A stretch of 64,000 nt of DNA, from positions 124,001 to 188,000 of the forward strand of contig NZ_FOIC01000004.1 in NCBI RefSeq assembly GCF_900111485.1. The letters are read 5' to 3'. This document shows positions 1-8,975 of this stretch, piece after piece. The notes beneath the pieces were generated by a model that was not told the origin of the DNA, did not search any database, and was given only the letters and a program-made list of their open reading frames with translations. The position numbers and the translations under genes were made by a program. This DNA comes from Natrinema hispanicum (GTDB lineage Archaea > Halobacteriota > Halobacteria > Halobacteriales > Natrialbaceae). Numbering within the stretch: position 1 is the first letter of the stretch; each line of letters begins with the position of its first letter.

Positions 1-135
1 CGTTTCCTCGGGCTCGAGGGCCGTCTCGAGCAAGGCGAGTTCGTTGCGTGTCTCGCGGTCGAGCGAGACGGCTAGTTCGCCGCCGATACTCGAGTAGGAG
101 TCCGTCACGTCGTCGGTCAAATCGTCGAGGCTCAT
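1..135 (-). CDS. Partial haloarchaeal conserved hypothetical protein (N-terminal 45 residues)
   Basis: The gene reads leftward off the window edge. It starts at the ATG at 135 and gives MSLDDLTDDVTDSYSSIGGE followed by a segment containing LDRETRNELALLETAL. Codon use is typical of the neighbourhood (GC-rich third positions, many Asp and Glu). I do not recognise a named family from this fragment; the helical, charged second half could be the start of a small regulatory or adaptor protein. It is transcribed away from, and opposite to, mutY. Only the N-terminus is visible, so function cannot be assigned. Confidence 0.6.
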   Translation of the reverse strand, partial: MSLDDLTDDVTDSYSSIGGELAVSLDRETRNELALLETALEPEET

Positions 136-219
136 ACGAGAGGGGACTGGTGCGGGCCGGATAGACCTTTCGTGGTCGAGTCAGACGGCGACAGGAGCGG
201 TGTCTACCGTCGCTCCGGT

Positions 220-489
220 TTACCGGGCAGTCCCGCAGTACTCGCAGGTGTCGGCGTCTGCATCGATCCGTGCCCCACAGTCGTCGCAGTTGATCCGATT
301 GCTGCGGTCGACGTCGTCGTAGCCGGGCGACTCCCGGAGCGAGACGACGATTCCAAGAACGATGACAGCGCCGCCAAGGAGCACCCAGCCGAGGGGACCG
401 ATCGCCAGAAAGAACATGACGAGAAACGGGACGACGATGATCACAATGCCGATGGCGATCAGCGTTGGACCGAGCGATCGCGAGGACAT
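220..489 (-). CDS. Small membrane protein with C-terminal zinc ribbon
   Basis: About 89 residues starting MSSRSLGPTLIAIG. Two hydrophobic segments come first (roughly residues 8-27 and 32-50), then a short acidic linker and a C-terminal treble of the form CDDCGARI...CEYCGTAR, that is two CX2CG knuckles typical of a zinc ribbon. An upstream in-frame ATG at 522 adds eleven residues, but the shorter start puts the membrane helix at the N-terminus and looks more natural. The likely role is as a membrane-anchored metal-binding or adaptor protein; no enzyme activity is suggested. It is divergent from mutY across about 100 bases. Confidence 0.75.
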   Translation of the reverse strand: MSSRSLGPTLIAIGIVIIVVPFLVMFFLAIGPLGWVLLGGAVIVLGIVVSLRESPGYDDVDRSNRINCDDCGARIDADADTCEYCGTAR

Positions 490-590
490 GGTCGTGATGT
501 CTGTTGTTCGAGAGAAAATCATGGGGATTCATCACGTTCAGTCCGGCGAGTTGCGACACCCACTTACAGCCGACGGCCCAACCCCCGTCG

Positions 591-1514
591 ATGACAGCAG
601 GGGCCCAGGAGTGGGCGTTGCCCGACGATCTCGAGGGGGTTCGCGAGGCGCTGATCGCGTGGTACGAGGCCGATCACCGCGACTTTCCGTGGCGGCAGAC
701 TGACGATCCATACGCCATCCTCGTCAGCGAGGTGATGAGCCAGCAGACCCAGCTCGGCCGTGTCGTCGATGCCTGGGGCGCATTCCTCGAGCGCTGGCCG
801 ACGACCGCCGATCTGGCCGAGGCCGACCGCGCGGATGTCGTGGGGTTCTGGACGGCCCACAGCCTCGGGTACAACAACCGGGCGAAGTACCTCCACGAGG
901 CTGCCCAGCAGGTTGAAGCGGAATACGATGGGTCGTTCCCCGACACCCCCGACGAGCTGCAGGAGCTGATGGGTGTCGGACCCTACACCGCTAACGCGGT
1001 GGCGAGTTTCGCGTTCAACAACGGCGACGCGGTCGTCGACACGAACGTCAAACGCGTGCTCTATCGGGCCTTCGACGTGCCGGACGACGACGGAGCCTTC
1101 GAGGACGCTGCGAGCGACCTCATGCCCGCAGGGCGCTCGCGGGTCTGGAACAACGCAATTATGGAACTCGGTGGCGTCGCCTGTGAGCAAACCCCACACT
1201 GTGACGAGGCCGGCTGTCCGTGGCGCGAGTGGTGTGGTTCCTACACCAGCGGTGATTTCACCGCACCAGACGTCCCCACCCAGCCGAGCTTTGAGGGGAG
1301 TCGCCGACAGTTCCGGGGCCGTGTGATCGCCACGCTCCGGGAGTACGACGAACTCGAGCTCGACACACTCGGGCATCGAGTTCGTGTCGACTACACCCCT
1401 GACGGCGAGTACGGCCGCGAGTGGCTCGAGGGACTGCTCGCGGACCTCGAGTCGGACGGGCTCGTCGAACTCGACCGCGATGGGTCCAGTCTCGTTGCGC
1501 GGCTCCACCGGTAA
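591..1514 (+). CDS. mutY: A/G-specific adenine glycosylase (MutY)
   Basis: 307 residues from the ATG at 591. MutY removes adenine mispaired with 8-oxoguanine in base excision repair. The start of the catalytic domain shows FPWRQTDDPYAILVSEVMSQQTQ, with the usual catalytic Glu in VSEVM; the helix-hairpin-helix is LMGVGPYTANAVA, and the catalytic Asp lies in VVDTNVKRV. A four-cysteine cluster site follows as C-X5-C-X4-C-X5-C (CEQTPHCDEAGC then CPWREWC), a spacing slightly different from the bacterial C-X6-C-X2-C-X5-C. The C-terminal ~80 residues are shorter than the bacterial NUDIX-like domain. A longer in-frame start exists at 504 but would add a non-conserved leader. Confidence 0.95.
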   Translation: MTAGAQEWALPDDLEGVREALIAWYEADHRDFPWRQTDDPYAILVSEVMSQQTQLGRVVDAWGAFLERWPTTADLAEADRADVVGFWTAHSLGYNNRAKYLHEAAQQVEAEYDGSFPDTPDELQELMGVGPYTANAVASFAFNNGDAVVDTNVKRVLYRAFDVPDDDGAFEDAASDLMPAGRSRVWNNAIMELGGVACEQTPHCDEAGCPWREWCGSYTSGDFTAPDVPTQPSFEGSRRQFRGRVIATLREYDELELDTLGHRVRVDYTPDGEYGREWLEGLLADLESDGLVELDRDGSSLVARLHR

Positions 1515-1843
1515 GCCGTTACAGCGAGAAGAAACGCCGCATAGCCTGTATTCCCTGTCAGCCAATTTCCGTTGGCTATGCTGACCAAGGAGACGGGACT
1601 ACTTGTAAGTGTCTGGTAATTACAGGAAATGAAAACGGTTGATAAAGCACCAACCACCCCACCAGTCTCGAAATGATCCCTTACGTATGATTTAGCAGTC
1701 GAATACACACCGTTACTGAGTAACGACAGCCAGCTGCCGCTGAAGACACCTCAGACGCGACGAATGAGTGCAGTGAGAAGTCATGTAAACATGACAGTCG
1801 CTGGAATTGGGTGGCGGGAAAGGCTACCGGAAACCAAATCCGT

Positions 1844-1849
1844 CTATAC
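1844..1849 (+). promoter_or_regulatory. TATA-like box for the HTH_10 gene
   Basis: TCTATAC-type sequence centred about 26 bases before the ATG at 1872. This is the spacing expected for a leaderless haloarchaeal transcript and it supports the shorter start of the downstream gene. The rest of the 1515-1871 gap holds nothing I recognise. Confidence 0.4.
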
Positions 1850-1871
1850 GTCACCGTGGTGGGGTTCGGTG

Positions 1872-2567
1872 ATGACCACAGTCGTCGAACTCGAGATTCC
1901 GGCTGCGCGACTTGGCTTCGCCCGGACGTTCGATCGAGTGTCGACGTTCGAGTTTCAGGTCGGTGGGATGATTGGTGGGTCGGCACCGCTTGTCTGGACG
2001 AACGGGCCGGATCACGAGACGGTCAAACAGGCACTCGAGACGGATCCCTCGGTCGAGGTTGTCGCGAGCGTCGCCGACGGCAAGCGATCCTCGACAGATG
2101 ACAGTGCTGTCACCAGCCAGAACGATCGGTGGCTGTTCCGACTCGAGTTTGGAGACGGCGTGAAACTGCTCGAACAGATCGTCACCGAGAACGACGGTGC
2201 GATCCTGACAGCGCGCGGTGCTGACGGGCGGTGGGTGGTGAAGTTACTCTTTCACGACCGGGAATCGGTGTCTGCATGCCACGAGTTGCTCGAGCAATAC
2301 GAGTTTCGGGTCACCGTCACTCGGATCAGCGGCGTTGACGACCTCGCACGGGCACAGACACCCTTGACAGAAACACAGTACGAGACCGTTTGCAAAGCCC
2401 ACGAGCTCGGCTACTTCGACGTTCCGAGGGGGGTGACGCTCAAGGAGTTAGCCGCGGAACTGGGCATTTCACATCAGGCGCTGTCGGAACGCCTCCGGCG
2501 AAGTCACGCCGCCCTCGTCAGTGCCGAGCTATCTGAGCGAACCGCGCCGATAGAAATCGACCGGTAA
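1872..2567 (+). CDS. HTH_10 (bacterio-opsin-activator-like) transcription regulator
   Basis: 231 residues starting MTTVVELEIPAARLGF. The N-terminal two thirds is a ligand- or partner-binding domain of the type found in haloarchaeal Bat-like regulators. The C-terminal ~55 residues form the HTH_10 domain: LTETQYETVCKAHELGYFDV, then GVTLKELAAELGISHQALSE as the recognition helices. No PAS or GAF sensor domain is present, so the signal is unknown. An in-frame ATG at 1764 would add 36 residues, but a TATA-like box 26 bases before 1872 favours the short form. It has no obvious operon partner. Confidence 0.85.
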   Translation: MTTVVELEIPAARLGFARTFDRVSTFEFQVGGMIGGSAPLVWTNGPDHETVKQALETDPSVEVVASVADGKRSSTDDSAVTSQNDRWLFRLEFGDGVKLLEQIVTENDGAILTARGADGRWVVKLLFHDRESVSACHELLEQYEFRVTVTRISGVDDLARAQTPLTETQYETVCKAHELGYFDVPRGVTLKELAAELGISHQALSERLRRSHAALVSAELSERTAPIEIDR

Positions 2568-2680
2568 CCCCGTCACTTACTCGTAGTGTCGCTGTGCGCG
2601 TGGTCGGACAGTCTACAGGTTGCCGTGAGCGTGTCTCGGCGTCGCTGAACACATCATCAAAAACAACTATTCCCCACACA

Positions 2681-2753
2681 GTGGCCTATATACCACACAT
2701 TCGCTTTGCTTTTCGATCAGAAGGGCATAATTGTGCTAATAAATAAGCTTATT
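2681..2753 (+). promoter_or_regulatory. AT-rich intergenic control region with two palindromes
   Basis: The 2568-3009 gap is clearly AT-richer than its surroundings. It contains GTGGCCTATATACCAC (2681-2696), an imperfect dyad around a TATA-like core, and a perfect 12-base palindrome AATAAGCTTATT (2742-2753). These could be operator sites for the upstream HTH_10 regulator or for the downstream DUF7344 protein; that is inference. No gene is seen here. Confidence 0.35.
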
Positions 2754-3009
2754 ACCGAACAGAGCATTATTTCTATTGTCGGCGTGGTGCCGACCGCTTA
2801 GTCGCCGAGCAGTGCGGTGCGTATCGGTGGCTCACCCATGCTCAATCACGATTCGCGATCATTCGTGGCTGTATGATCGCGTTGCTGTGGGACTCATCGC
2901 GAGTCGTCCCACGGCCGTCTACTGCGTTCTCACGGTGATACCGGGTTCACGGTTGTACGAGTGCGTAGTTTTATTTGTTGAACAAGAATACTTCTGTCTG
3001 GGAACTCAC

Positions 3010-3591
3010 GTGATCGGACGTAGTCGGACGGATGCCGTCGGTGAATCGCCGCGAGCATCCGAGTCGATTGAGAATTCGGCTGACCTTTCGCTCGACGAGA
3101 TTTACCATCTGCTTCAAACACAACGCCGGCGGGACGTGCTTCGATACCTTCGTACCGCAGACGACCGGGTTCGGTTGCGGGACCTCGCCGAACAGGTCGC
3201 CGCCTGGGAACAAGAAACGACCGTCGACAACCTGACCTCCGACGAACGCCAGCGTGTCTACATCTCGCTGTATCAGTCACACCTCCCGAAACTCGACAAC
3301 CACGGCATCGTCAACTACGACAAAGACCGCGGCTGGGTCGAGCCGACGCCGCATACCAAGCAGTTGCAGCCGTATCTCGAGCCGCCGTCTCAACCCCCGT
3401 CGCCTCCCCGGTGGCCGCGGCGATACGCGGGAGCGGTCGTCTGCTGCGGACTGGGTATGGCGGCAGTCACCGCAGACATCGTTCCGATCACCGGCCTCGT
3501 CGGGGCGTGGGTCGTCCTCGTCGCGTTCGCAATCGTTACGAGCGCACACGCGTGGTCGACTGGTGCGTTCGATCTCGAGTTGTCCAATTAG
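3010..3591 (+). CDS. DUF7344 winged-helix-like protein with C-terminal membrane segments
   Basis: 193 residues from a GTG at 3010. Residues ~25-115 match the haloarchaeal DUF7344 pattern: LSLDEIYHLLQTQRRRDVLR, an LRDLAEQVAAWE stretch, and the SLYQSHLPKLDNHGIVNYD wing. This domain resembles an ArsR/winged-helix DNA-binding fold. The C-terminus carries two hydrophobic helices (about residues 138-158 and 160-180), so the protein is probably membrane-anchored. The reading frame is open upstream to 2776, but that part is compositionally unlike coding sequence and is not included. Its target is unknown. Confidence 0.75.
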   Translation: MIGRSRTDAVGESPRASESIENSADLSLDEIYHLLQTQRRRDVLRYLRTADDRVRLRDLAEQVAAWEQETTVDNLTSDERQRVYISLYQSHLPKLDNHGIVNYDKDRGWVEPTPHTKQLQPYLEPPSQPPSPPRWPRRYAGAVVCCGLGMAAVTADIVPITGLVGAWVVLVAFAIVTSAHAWSTGAFDLELSN

Positions 3592-3784
3592 ACGAACGCC
3601 GGGCAGATCGGAGTGCTGTCGTGCGATCGGAGATGGGGTGTCATACGGTCTGCTTTACTGATGTCCCGGCACACCCGCATGACGAGTCGCGGGTGCGCCG
3701 GCACTGACCGACAAGAGTCCGTGTCAGTCGACGATGACGATTGTGTCCCGTCGCTGTCCGAACACGGCGGCCGAACGACGACCG

Positions 3785-4234
3785 TCAGTCGGCGCGAGGA
3801 CCGGTCGCCGTGTTCACTGTGCGGGATCGCTCGAGGAGTCGGTCGGCGTAGAACGCAACGGAGAAATCCTGTGGACTGGGGAGCGCACAGGCGAGCCAGC
3901 CGATGGCGGTTGCAGCGACAACCGGCGTGTCCATCGACACGGTGCCAGCTAGCCCCAGTCCGAAGACAGGAACAGCGAGTGCAGCGGGTGCAAGCGCGGC
4001 GAGACGAAGGATCCAGGCTGGTTCGTGTCCGGTCGGGCGAGGGACGACGACGGCCCACGGATGGGTCGTTACCAGCGCCACAATTCCATCGGGTCGGCCG
4101 GGAAAATAAGAGATAGCGTAATCGACCCCGGCGAGCCGAAGGACTGTCGCGTGTGCCCATTCGTGGGCCACCAGTCCGACCGCGAGGGAGAGGGCGAGCG
4201 CACAGCCAGCACCAATGAGGGTCGCGTCGATCAT
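3785..4234 (-). CDS. Membrane metalloprotease-like protein (site-2 protease type)
   Basis: 149 residues starting MIDATLIGAGCALALSLAVG. The first membrane helix carries HEWAH within LVAHEWAHATVLRLAG, the zinc-binding HEXXH signature of the M50/S2P group. Further hydrophobic segments occur at about 73-97 and 105-120, and an LPSPQDF stretch near residue 125 may supply the third ligand. It is shorter than typical S2P enzymes, with no PDZ or CBS domain. An in-frame ATG at 4252 adds six residues. It is convergent with the DUF7344 gene. Proteolytic activity is inferred only from the motif. Confidence 0.65.
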   Translation of the reverse strand: MIDATLIGAGCALALSLAVGLVAHEWAHATVLRLAGVDYAISYFPGRPDGIVALVTTHPWAVVVPRPTGHEPAWILRLAALAPAALAVPVFGLGLAGTVSMDTPVVAATAIGWLACALPSPQDFSVAFYADRLLERSRTVNTATGPRAD

Positions 4235-4472
4235 CGGGACCGCGAGATGCACGCTCTGTACCCCACGAGCGCCATCTCACGCACTCGAAGTGAGGGCCTG
4301 GCGGTGGAAGGTCGCTTGGCTGTACCAGTTGTCGTCTTAAGGACCGGTGTGGCTGATCGCTCCACGATCCGGCAAGTGAATACTGCTCGCGTCAGCTGCG
4401 GCCTGGCTCGGGTGTCGAACTGGCTGGATCGGCCGGCCAAGCGTTAAGTATTGGTTTGTGGTAGCGACTGAC

Positions 4473-5204
4473 ATGGAGTCGGCAGAGACGCTCGAGTTCG
4501 GCCACACGGACCGCAAACAGATCTACGAGTACGTCGAACGACGCGGCGCAGTCGATCCTGAAGAGACGCGCGAACAACTCGGCCTCGACCCGGGCGGGTT
4601 CCGCCATCACGTCGCGATCCTCAAGCGAGACGGACGACTCGAGGAAGAAGACGGCACGCTCAGGGTGTCCCTCGAAGCGGGCACAGAGGAAGAGTACGTC
4701 GACGAGGATCTCGAGTTTCACATCCGGCCGGCGCGCCAGGAAGATCTGACGGGGATTGTCGGCGCGATCCGACAGGTCGCCGAGGAGAAAACGTACATCG
4801 TCGCCGAGACCGTCGCCGACGAGATCGACCACGAAAGCGCCCTCCTCCGGCACAACGAGATCGAGTCGCGGATGTTCTTCGTCGCCACTGTCGACGACGA
4901 CGTCGTCGGCTGGGTCCACCTCCACGCGCCGGAACTCGAAAAACTGAGCCACACCGCCGAACTCACTGTCGGGGTCATCGAGGAGTATCGCGGACACGGT
5001 GTCGGCTCACACCTCCTCTCGCGCGGCCTCGAGTGGGCTGCGTCCAACGGCTACGAGAAGGTCTACCAGAGCGTGCCCTCGGCCAACGAGGATGCGATCA
5101 CGTTCCTCGAAAACCACGGCTGGGAGACCGAGGCCGTTCGCGAGGACCACTACAAGCTCGACGGCAAGTACGTCGACGAAGTGATGATGGCCGTCGAACT
5201 CTAG
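4473..5204 (+). CDS. N-terminal winged-helix plus GNAT acetyltransferase
   Basis: 243 residues. Residues 1-65 form a small HTH: DRKQIYEYVERRGAVDPEET, then GFRHHVAILKRDGRLEEEDG. Residues 80-243 form a GNAT domain beginning FHIRPARQEDL, with the acetyl-CoA loop VIEEYRGHGVGSHLLSRGLE and the C-terminal SANEDAITFLENHGWE typical of Rim-like acetyltransferases. The combination suggests an acetyltransferase whose action or expression is tied to DNA binding, perhaps acetylating chromatin or transcription proteins; the substrate is not known. The start at 4473 is preferred over 4458 because it begins directly at the acidic MESAETLEFG leader. Confidence 0.85.
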   Translation: MESAETLEFGHTDRKQIYEYVERRGAVDPEETREQLGLDPGGFRHHVAILKRDGRLEEEDGTLRVSLEAGTEEEYVDEDLEFHIRPARQEDLTGIVGAIRQVAEEKTYIVAETVADEIDHESALLRHNEIESRMFFVATVDDDVVGWVHLHAPELEKLSHTAELTVGVIEEYRGHGVGSHLLSRGLEWAASNGYEKVYQSVPSANEDAITFLENHGWETEAVREDHYKLDGKYVDEVMMAVEL

Positions 5205-5285
5205 ACGCGAGACTGCGATCCACTCGGTCGACCCGCCATCGTCGGAATCGAAAGGTAGTTTTCCCGGACCCTGCTACCCTGAGCC

Positions 5286-6464
5286 ATGCTTTCGATCGCG
5301 CTTGCCGGGAAGCCAAACGCCGGCAAGTCCACGTTCTACACGGCGGCGACGATGGCGGATGTAGACGTCGCCAACTATCCCTTTACGACGATCGACGCCA
5401 ACCGCGGGGTCAGCTACGTCCGGACCGAGTGTCCCTGCCTGGAGCGCGATGAGCGCTGTAACGCCGACAACTGCGAGGACGGGAAGCGCTACGTCCCGAT
5501 CGAACTCCTAGACGTCGCGGGGCTCGTCCCGGGTGCCCACGAGGGAAAGGGGCTGGGCAACCAGTTTCTCGACGAACTGACGAACGCGGACGTCATCGTC
5601 AACGTCGTCGACGCCTCCGGCGGCACGAACGAAAAGGGTGAACCCGTCGATATCGGCGAACACGACCCGCTCGAGGACATCGACTTCATCGAGGAAGAGA
5701 TGGACCTCTGGCTGGCAGGCATCGTCGAGCGCAACTGGGAGTCCGTCGAGCGCAAATCCCGGTCGCCCGATTTCGACATCGACGACGCACTGGCGGAGAT
5801 GCTCTCCGGATTCGGTGCCTCGCCGAAACAGATCGCGATCGTCCTCCGCGATCTGGACTACCCCGACGATCCGATCCAGTGGGAAGACGAGCACCGCGAG
5901 GCGCTCGCGCGTGACGTCCGCCAGCGCACCAAACCGATCGTCGTCGCGGCGAACAAGATCGACATCGCGCCCGAGGAAAACGTCGAACGCCTGCTCGAGT
6001 TAAACAAACCTGTCATCCCGACCACCGCGGAGGGCGAACTCGCGCTTCGCCGGGCCGCCGACAACGGCCTCGTCGACTACGACCCTGGCGACGACACGAT
6101 CGCGATCGGCGACGACGTCAACGACGCCCAGCGCAATGCCCTCGAGGAGCTCGCAGACACGATGGCCGAGTGGAACGGCACCGGCGTCCAGGCGGCCCTC
6201 GATCACGCGGTCTACGACCTACTCGAGCACATCACCGCCTATCCGGTTGAGGACGCCGCAAAGTGGTCCGACGGCAGCGGCAATATTCTTCCCGACGCAT
6301 TCCTCTTGCCCGATGGCTCGACGCCGGTCGATCTCGCCTACGCGGTCCACTCCGACATCGGCGACGGCTATTTACACGCCGTCAACGCCAAGTCGAATCG
6401 AGAAGTGGGGGAGGACTACGAACTCGAGGAAGGAGACGTGATCAAGATCGTGAGCACGAACTAA
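5286..6464 (+). CDS. YchF/Obg-related GTPase with TGS domain
   Basis: 392 residues. G1 is GKPNAGKST at residues 8-16, the switch region includes NYPFTTIDANRGVSYV, G3 is DVAGLVPGA, G4 is AANKIDIA, and the C-terminal TGS domain begins near LPDGSTPVDLAYAVHSDIGD. This is the archaeal/eukaryal branch of redox- or translation-associated GTPases that bind ribosomes. An insertion just after the switch carries four cysteines (ECPC...RC...NC), characteristic of this branch and possibly metal-binding or redox-active. Length matches the family. It is a single gene with no evident operon partner. Confidence 0.92.
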   Translation: MLSIALAGKPNAGKSTFYTAATMADVDVANYPFTTIDANRGVSYVRTECPCLERDERCNADNCEDGKRYVPIELLDVAGLVPGAHEGKGLGNQFLDELTNADVIVNVVDASGGTNEKGEPVDIGEHDPLEDIDFIEEEMDLWLAGIVERNWESVERKSRSPDFDIDDALAEMLSGFGASPKQIAIVLRDLDYPDDPIQWEDEHREALARDVRQRTKPIVVAANKIDIAPEENVERLLELNKPVIPTTAEGELALRRAADNGLVDYDPGDDTIAIGDDVNDAQRNALEELADTMAEWNGTGVQAALDHAVYDLLEHITAYPVEDAAKWSDGSGNILPDAFLLPDGSTPVDLAYAVHSDIGDGYLHAVNAKSNREVGEDYELEEGDVIKIVSTN

Positions 6465-6560
6465 GAGCCACCACTACAACTCGAGTCTCGCTTCCAGTTA
6501 CGTGCGTAGACGGCGCAGTGATCCGTCTCTAGCGATCTATCTGAGTAGCAATAGCCACCA

Positions 6561-6567
6561 TTATATA
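6561..6567 (+). promoter_or_regulatory. TATA box for the small membrane protein gene
   Basis: TTATATA lies about 26 bases upstream of the ATG at 6590, in a locally AT-rich stretch. The spacing fits a leaderless transcript. Confidence 0.55.
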
Positions 6568-6589
6568 CGAATGTTTTTAAGGATGAAAT

Positions 6590-6814
6590 ATGTCTAGTTG
6601 GTCTCCGCCGACAGTTCCCCAGAAGTGGTTCGTCGGGATTGGTGTCCTCTACGGGATCCTGTCAATATATTTATTTATAACCCAACATACTATGACTATA
6701 ATCTGGCTTGGTTTCCTGCTTGGAGTGCTCTATCTCTCGTGGCGATTCGTCGCTGCTGTGGAGGGAATCGCGGATGCACTCCACCGAATCGCCCAGGAGC
6801 AAGAACAGAACTAA
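6590..6814 (+). CDS. Small two-helix membrane protein
   Basis: 74 residues. There is a short polar N-terminus, hydrophobic helices at about residues 13-29 and 34-53, and a charged C-terminal helix EGIADALHRIAQEQEQN. Composition is less acidic and more AT-rich than the neighbours. I do not recognise a family; many haloarchaea encode such short membrane proteins of unknown function. Its 3' end nearly abuts the convergent gcvH stop (5 bases apart). Confidence 0.7.
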   Translation: MSSWSPPTVPQKWFVGIGVLYGILSIYLFITQHTMTIIWLGFLLGVLYLSWRFVAAVEGIADALHRIAQEQEQN

Positions 6815-6819
6815 TTCGT

Positions 6820-7203
6820 TTATGCGATCTGGTCTTGGTACTCGTCGGCCGTCAGCAGGTCCTCGAGTTCGTCAGCGTCGTCAGGCTCGATCTCGAGCAT
6901 CCAGCCGTCGCCGAATGGGTCGTCGTTGACGAGTTCGGGAGCGTCGAACAGCTCATCGTTGACCGCGACGACCTCGCCGCTGACGGGGGCGTAGAGGTCG
7001 GAGACGGCTTTGATCGATTCGACGACGCCGAACTCGCCTTCCTGCTCGAGGGCGTCGCCCTCGTCGGGAAGTTCGACGAAGACCACGTCGCCGAGTTCGT
7101 CCTGGGCGAAATCGGTGATGCCCACGCGGACGACGCCGTCTGTCTCGAGTGCCCACTCGTGCGATTCTAGGTACTGTCTCTCGTCGGGAACGTCGAAGCT
7201 CAT
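6820..7203 (-). CDS. gcvH: Glycine cleavage system H protein
   Basis: 127 residues from the ATG at 7203, [21 protein letters not shown] protein carries the aminomethyl group on a lipoyl arm between the P, T and L proteins. The lipoylated lysine is Lys65 in [20 protein letters not shown], and the C-terminal [12 protein letters not shown] is family-typical. It lies one base after the gcvT stop, so the two are co-transcribed leftward. The glycine dehydrogenase subunits are about 7.6 kb away in another operon. Confidence 0.95.
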   Translation of the reverse strand: MSFDVPDERQYLESHEWALETDGVVRVGITDFAQDELGDVVFVELPDEGDALEQEGEFGVVESIKAVSDLYAPVSGEVVAVNDELFDAPELVNDDPFGDGWMLEIEPDDADELEDLLTADEYQDQIA

Positions 7204-7204
7204 G

Positions 7205-8344
7205 TTATACTGTGTCAATGAAGGGCGTGGTCTCAACTCTTGCCTTTTTCGACTGGCCGCGGACGACGACCTGTAGGGTCGTGCCCGGTTCGGCGTACTC
7301 GACCGGCACGTAGCCGAGGCCGATCGGCTGCTCGAGCGTGGGGCTCATCGTCCCGCTGGTGACGGTGCCGATGACCCGGCTCTCGGTGGACGTGATGTCG
7401 TAGCCGTGGCGGGGGACGCCACGGTCGATCAGCTGGAAGCCGACGAGCCGTTCGTCGACGCCGGTTTCGTCAATCTCGGCCAAGGCATCGCGGCCGACGA
7501 ACTCGGTCTCGAGCGCGACCGTAAAGCCGATGCCGGCCTCGTAGGGCGTGCGCGGATCGGTCTCGTGGTCGAACTCCTGTCCGGCGAGTAGTAGTCCGGC
7601 CTCGATGCGGAGCGTATCGCGGGCCCCAAGGCCGCAGGGCTGACAGTCGAATGCCGTCCAGATCTCTTCAGCCGCGTTCCACGGGACGATCAGCTCGAAG
7701 CCGTCTTCGCCGGTGTAGCCCGTCCGGGCGGTCCAGCACTCGACGCCGTCGATCGTCGCGTACCGGGCTTCGAAGCGCTCAAGGTCGGTGACCGACTCGT
7801 CGGTGACGTCCGCGACCAGCTCGGGCGCGTTCGGTCCCTGGATGGCGAACATGGCGTACTCGTCGGTCCGGTTGTCGACGGTCGCCTCGAGGTCCCACTC
7901 GTTGCGGTAGCTGAGCCACCGTTCGTGGGTAGCCTCATCAGTGCCGGCGTTGGGGACGAACAGGTAGGTCGGCTCACCATCGACGGCGTCGCCGTCTCCC
8001 CGAGACGCCGCGGGCGTCTCGCCCTCGTCGGGGAGGCGATAGACGACGGTGTCGTCGATGATGATCCCGTCCTCGTCGGTGATCGCGGCGTACTGGGAGT
8101 CACCGACCGCGAGCCGGGTGACGTCGTTCGACGTCAGCCGTTGCATGAGCTCCGTCGCGTCCGGACCGGTGACGTGAAGCTGGCCCATATGGGAGACATC
8201 GAAGATGCCGACGTCTTCCCGGACGGCCGCGTGCTCGGTCTGGATCGAATCGAACTCGACCGGCATGTCCCAGCCGCCAAACTCCGTGAACTTCGCTCCG
8301 CGCTCGTCGTGTAACCCACGTAACGGCGGCGTCTGAAGCGGCAT
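7205..8344 (-). CDS. gcvT: Glycine cleavage system T protein (aminomethyltransferase)
   Basis: 379 residues starting [20 protein letters not shown] at 8344. It transfers the aminomethyl carbon to tetrahydrofolate and releases ammonia. The family landmarks are visible: [25 protein letters not shown] (with the conserved SHM), [13 protein letters not shown], and the C-terminal barrel with [17 protein letters not shown] and [16 protein letters not shown]. An acidic insertion ([18 protein letters not shown]) sits in a surface loop. A longer start at 8419 is possible but would overlap the divergent promoter region. gcvH follows immediately. Confidence 0.95.
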   Translation of the reverse strand: MPLQTPPLRGLHDERGAKFTEFGGWDMPVEFDSIQTEHAAVREDVGIFDVSHMGQLHVTGPDATELMQRLTSNDVTRLAVGDSQYAAITDEDGIIIDDTVVYRLPDEGETPAASRGDGDAVDGEPTYLFVPNAGTDEATHERWLSYRNEWDLEATVDNRTDEYAMFAIQGPNAPELVADVTDESVTDLERFEARYATIDGVECWTARTGYTGEDGFELIVPWNAAEEIWTAFDCQPCGLGARDTLRIEAGLLLAGQEFDHETDPRTPYEAGIGFTVALETEFVGRDALAEIDETGVDERLVGFQLIDRGVPRHGYDITSTESRVIGTVTSGTMSPTLEQPIGLGYVPVEYAEPGTTLQVVVRGQSKKARVETTPFIDTV

Positions 8345-8471
8345 ACTCGAACCGTCATCCGCAGCATAGTAATGTCTTTTCGTCGGCCGGGTGCGATCGC
8401 TTGCAGTTTCGTCTCCCACACTCGTCGGGACGTTTCGTCACATCTATCTCGCGGCCACGGGAAAGCAGGGT

Positions 8472-8948
8472 ATGTTCGACCGCGTTCGCGCCCGTCTCGC
8501 CCAGCTGGTCGACCCACAACTCGACGCCGAGCCGGCGGTGGGGCTGTTCGTCGACGGGCCGAACGTCTTCCGCGACGAGTTCGATGTCGACCTCGACGAT
8601 CTGCGCGACGCAGCGCGCGACCTCGGCCGGATCGGCGTTATCCGACTCTATCTCGACGAACACGCCACACCCGGCCTCATTCAGGCCGCCGAGGCCCGCG
8701 GCTTCGAAGTAATCGTCACCAGCGGCGACGTCGACGTCAAACTCGCCGTCGACGCGACCGCGTTCGCGGGCGATGGCACCATCGACCGGCTTGCGATCGC
8801 CTCGAGAGATACCGATTTCAAGCCTGTCCTCGAGCACGCAGGGACCGTCGGCGTCGAGACGATCGCGATCGCCCCAGGCACACATGGTCGCTCGGACGCA
8901 CTGCGAAACGCCGCCGACGAGGCGGTGACGCTCGAGCCAGAGCCATAA
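8472..8948 (+). CDS. NYN-domain protein (TIGR00288/DUF88 type putative ribonuclease)
   Basis: 158 residues from the ATG at 8472. The NYN/PIN-like fold is indicated by GLFVDGPNVFRDEFDVDLDD (catalytic-type Asp-Gly-x-Asn), GDVDVKLAVDATAF with clustered acidic residues, and IASRDTDFKPVLEHA, where the terminal Asp completes the metal site. Such proteins are thought to be RNA nucleases; the substrate is unknown. It is divergent from gcvT and convergent with the downstream TRAM-like gene. Confidence 0.85.
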   Translation: MFDRVRARLAQLVDPQLDAEPAVGLFVDGPNVFRDEFDVDLDDLRDAARDLGRIGVIRLYLDEHATPGLIQAAEARGFEVIVTSGDVDVKLAVDATAFAGDGTIDRLAIASRDTDFKPVLEHAGTVGVETIAIAPGTHGRSDALRNAADEAVTLEPEP

Positions 8949-8975
8949 TGCGAGCGCGCCGGGAAAAGACGTGTT

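Noticed and set aside
564..1565. 333-codon open frame antisense to mutY
   Set aside because: It is the complementary-frame shadow created by strong third-position GC bias; the protein has no recognisable domains while the plus strand encodes a complete MutY.
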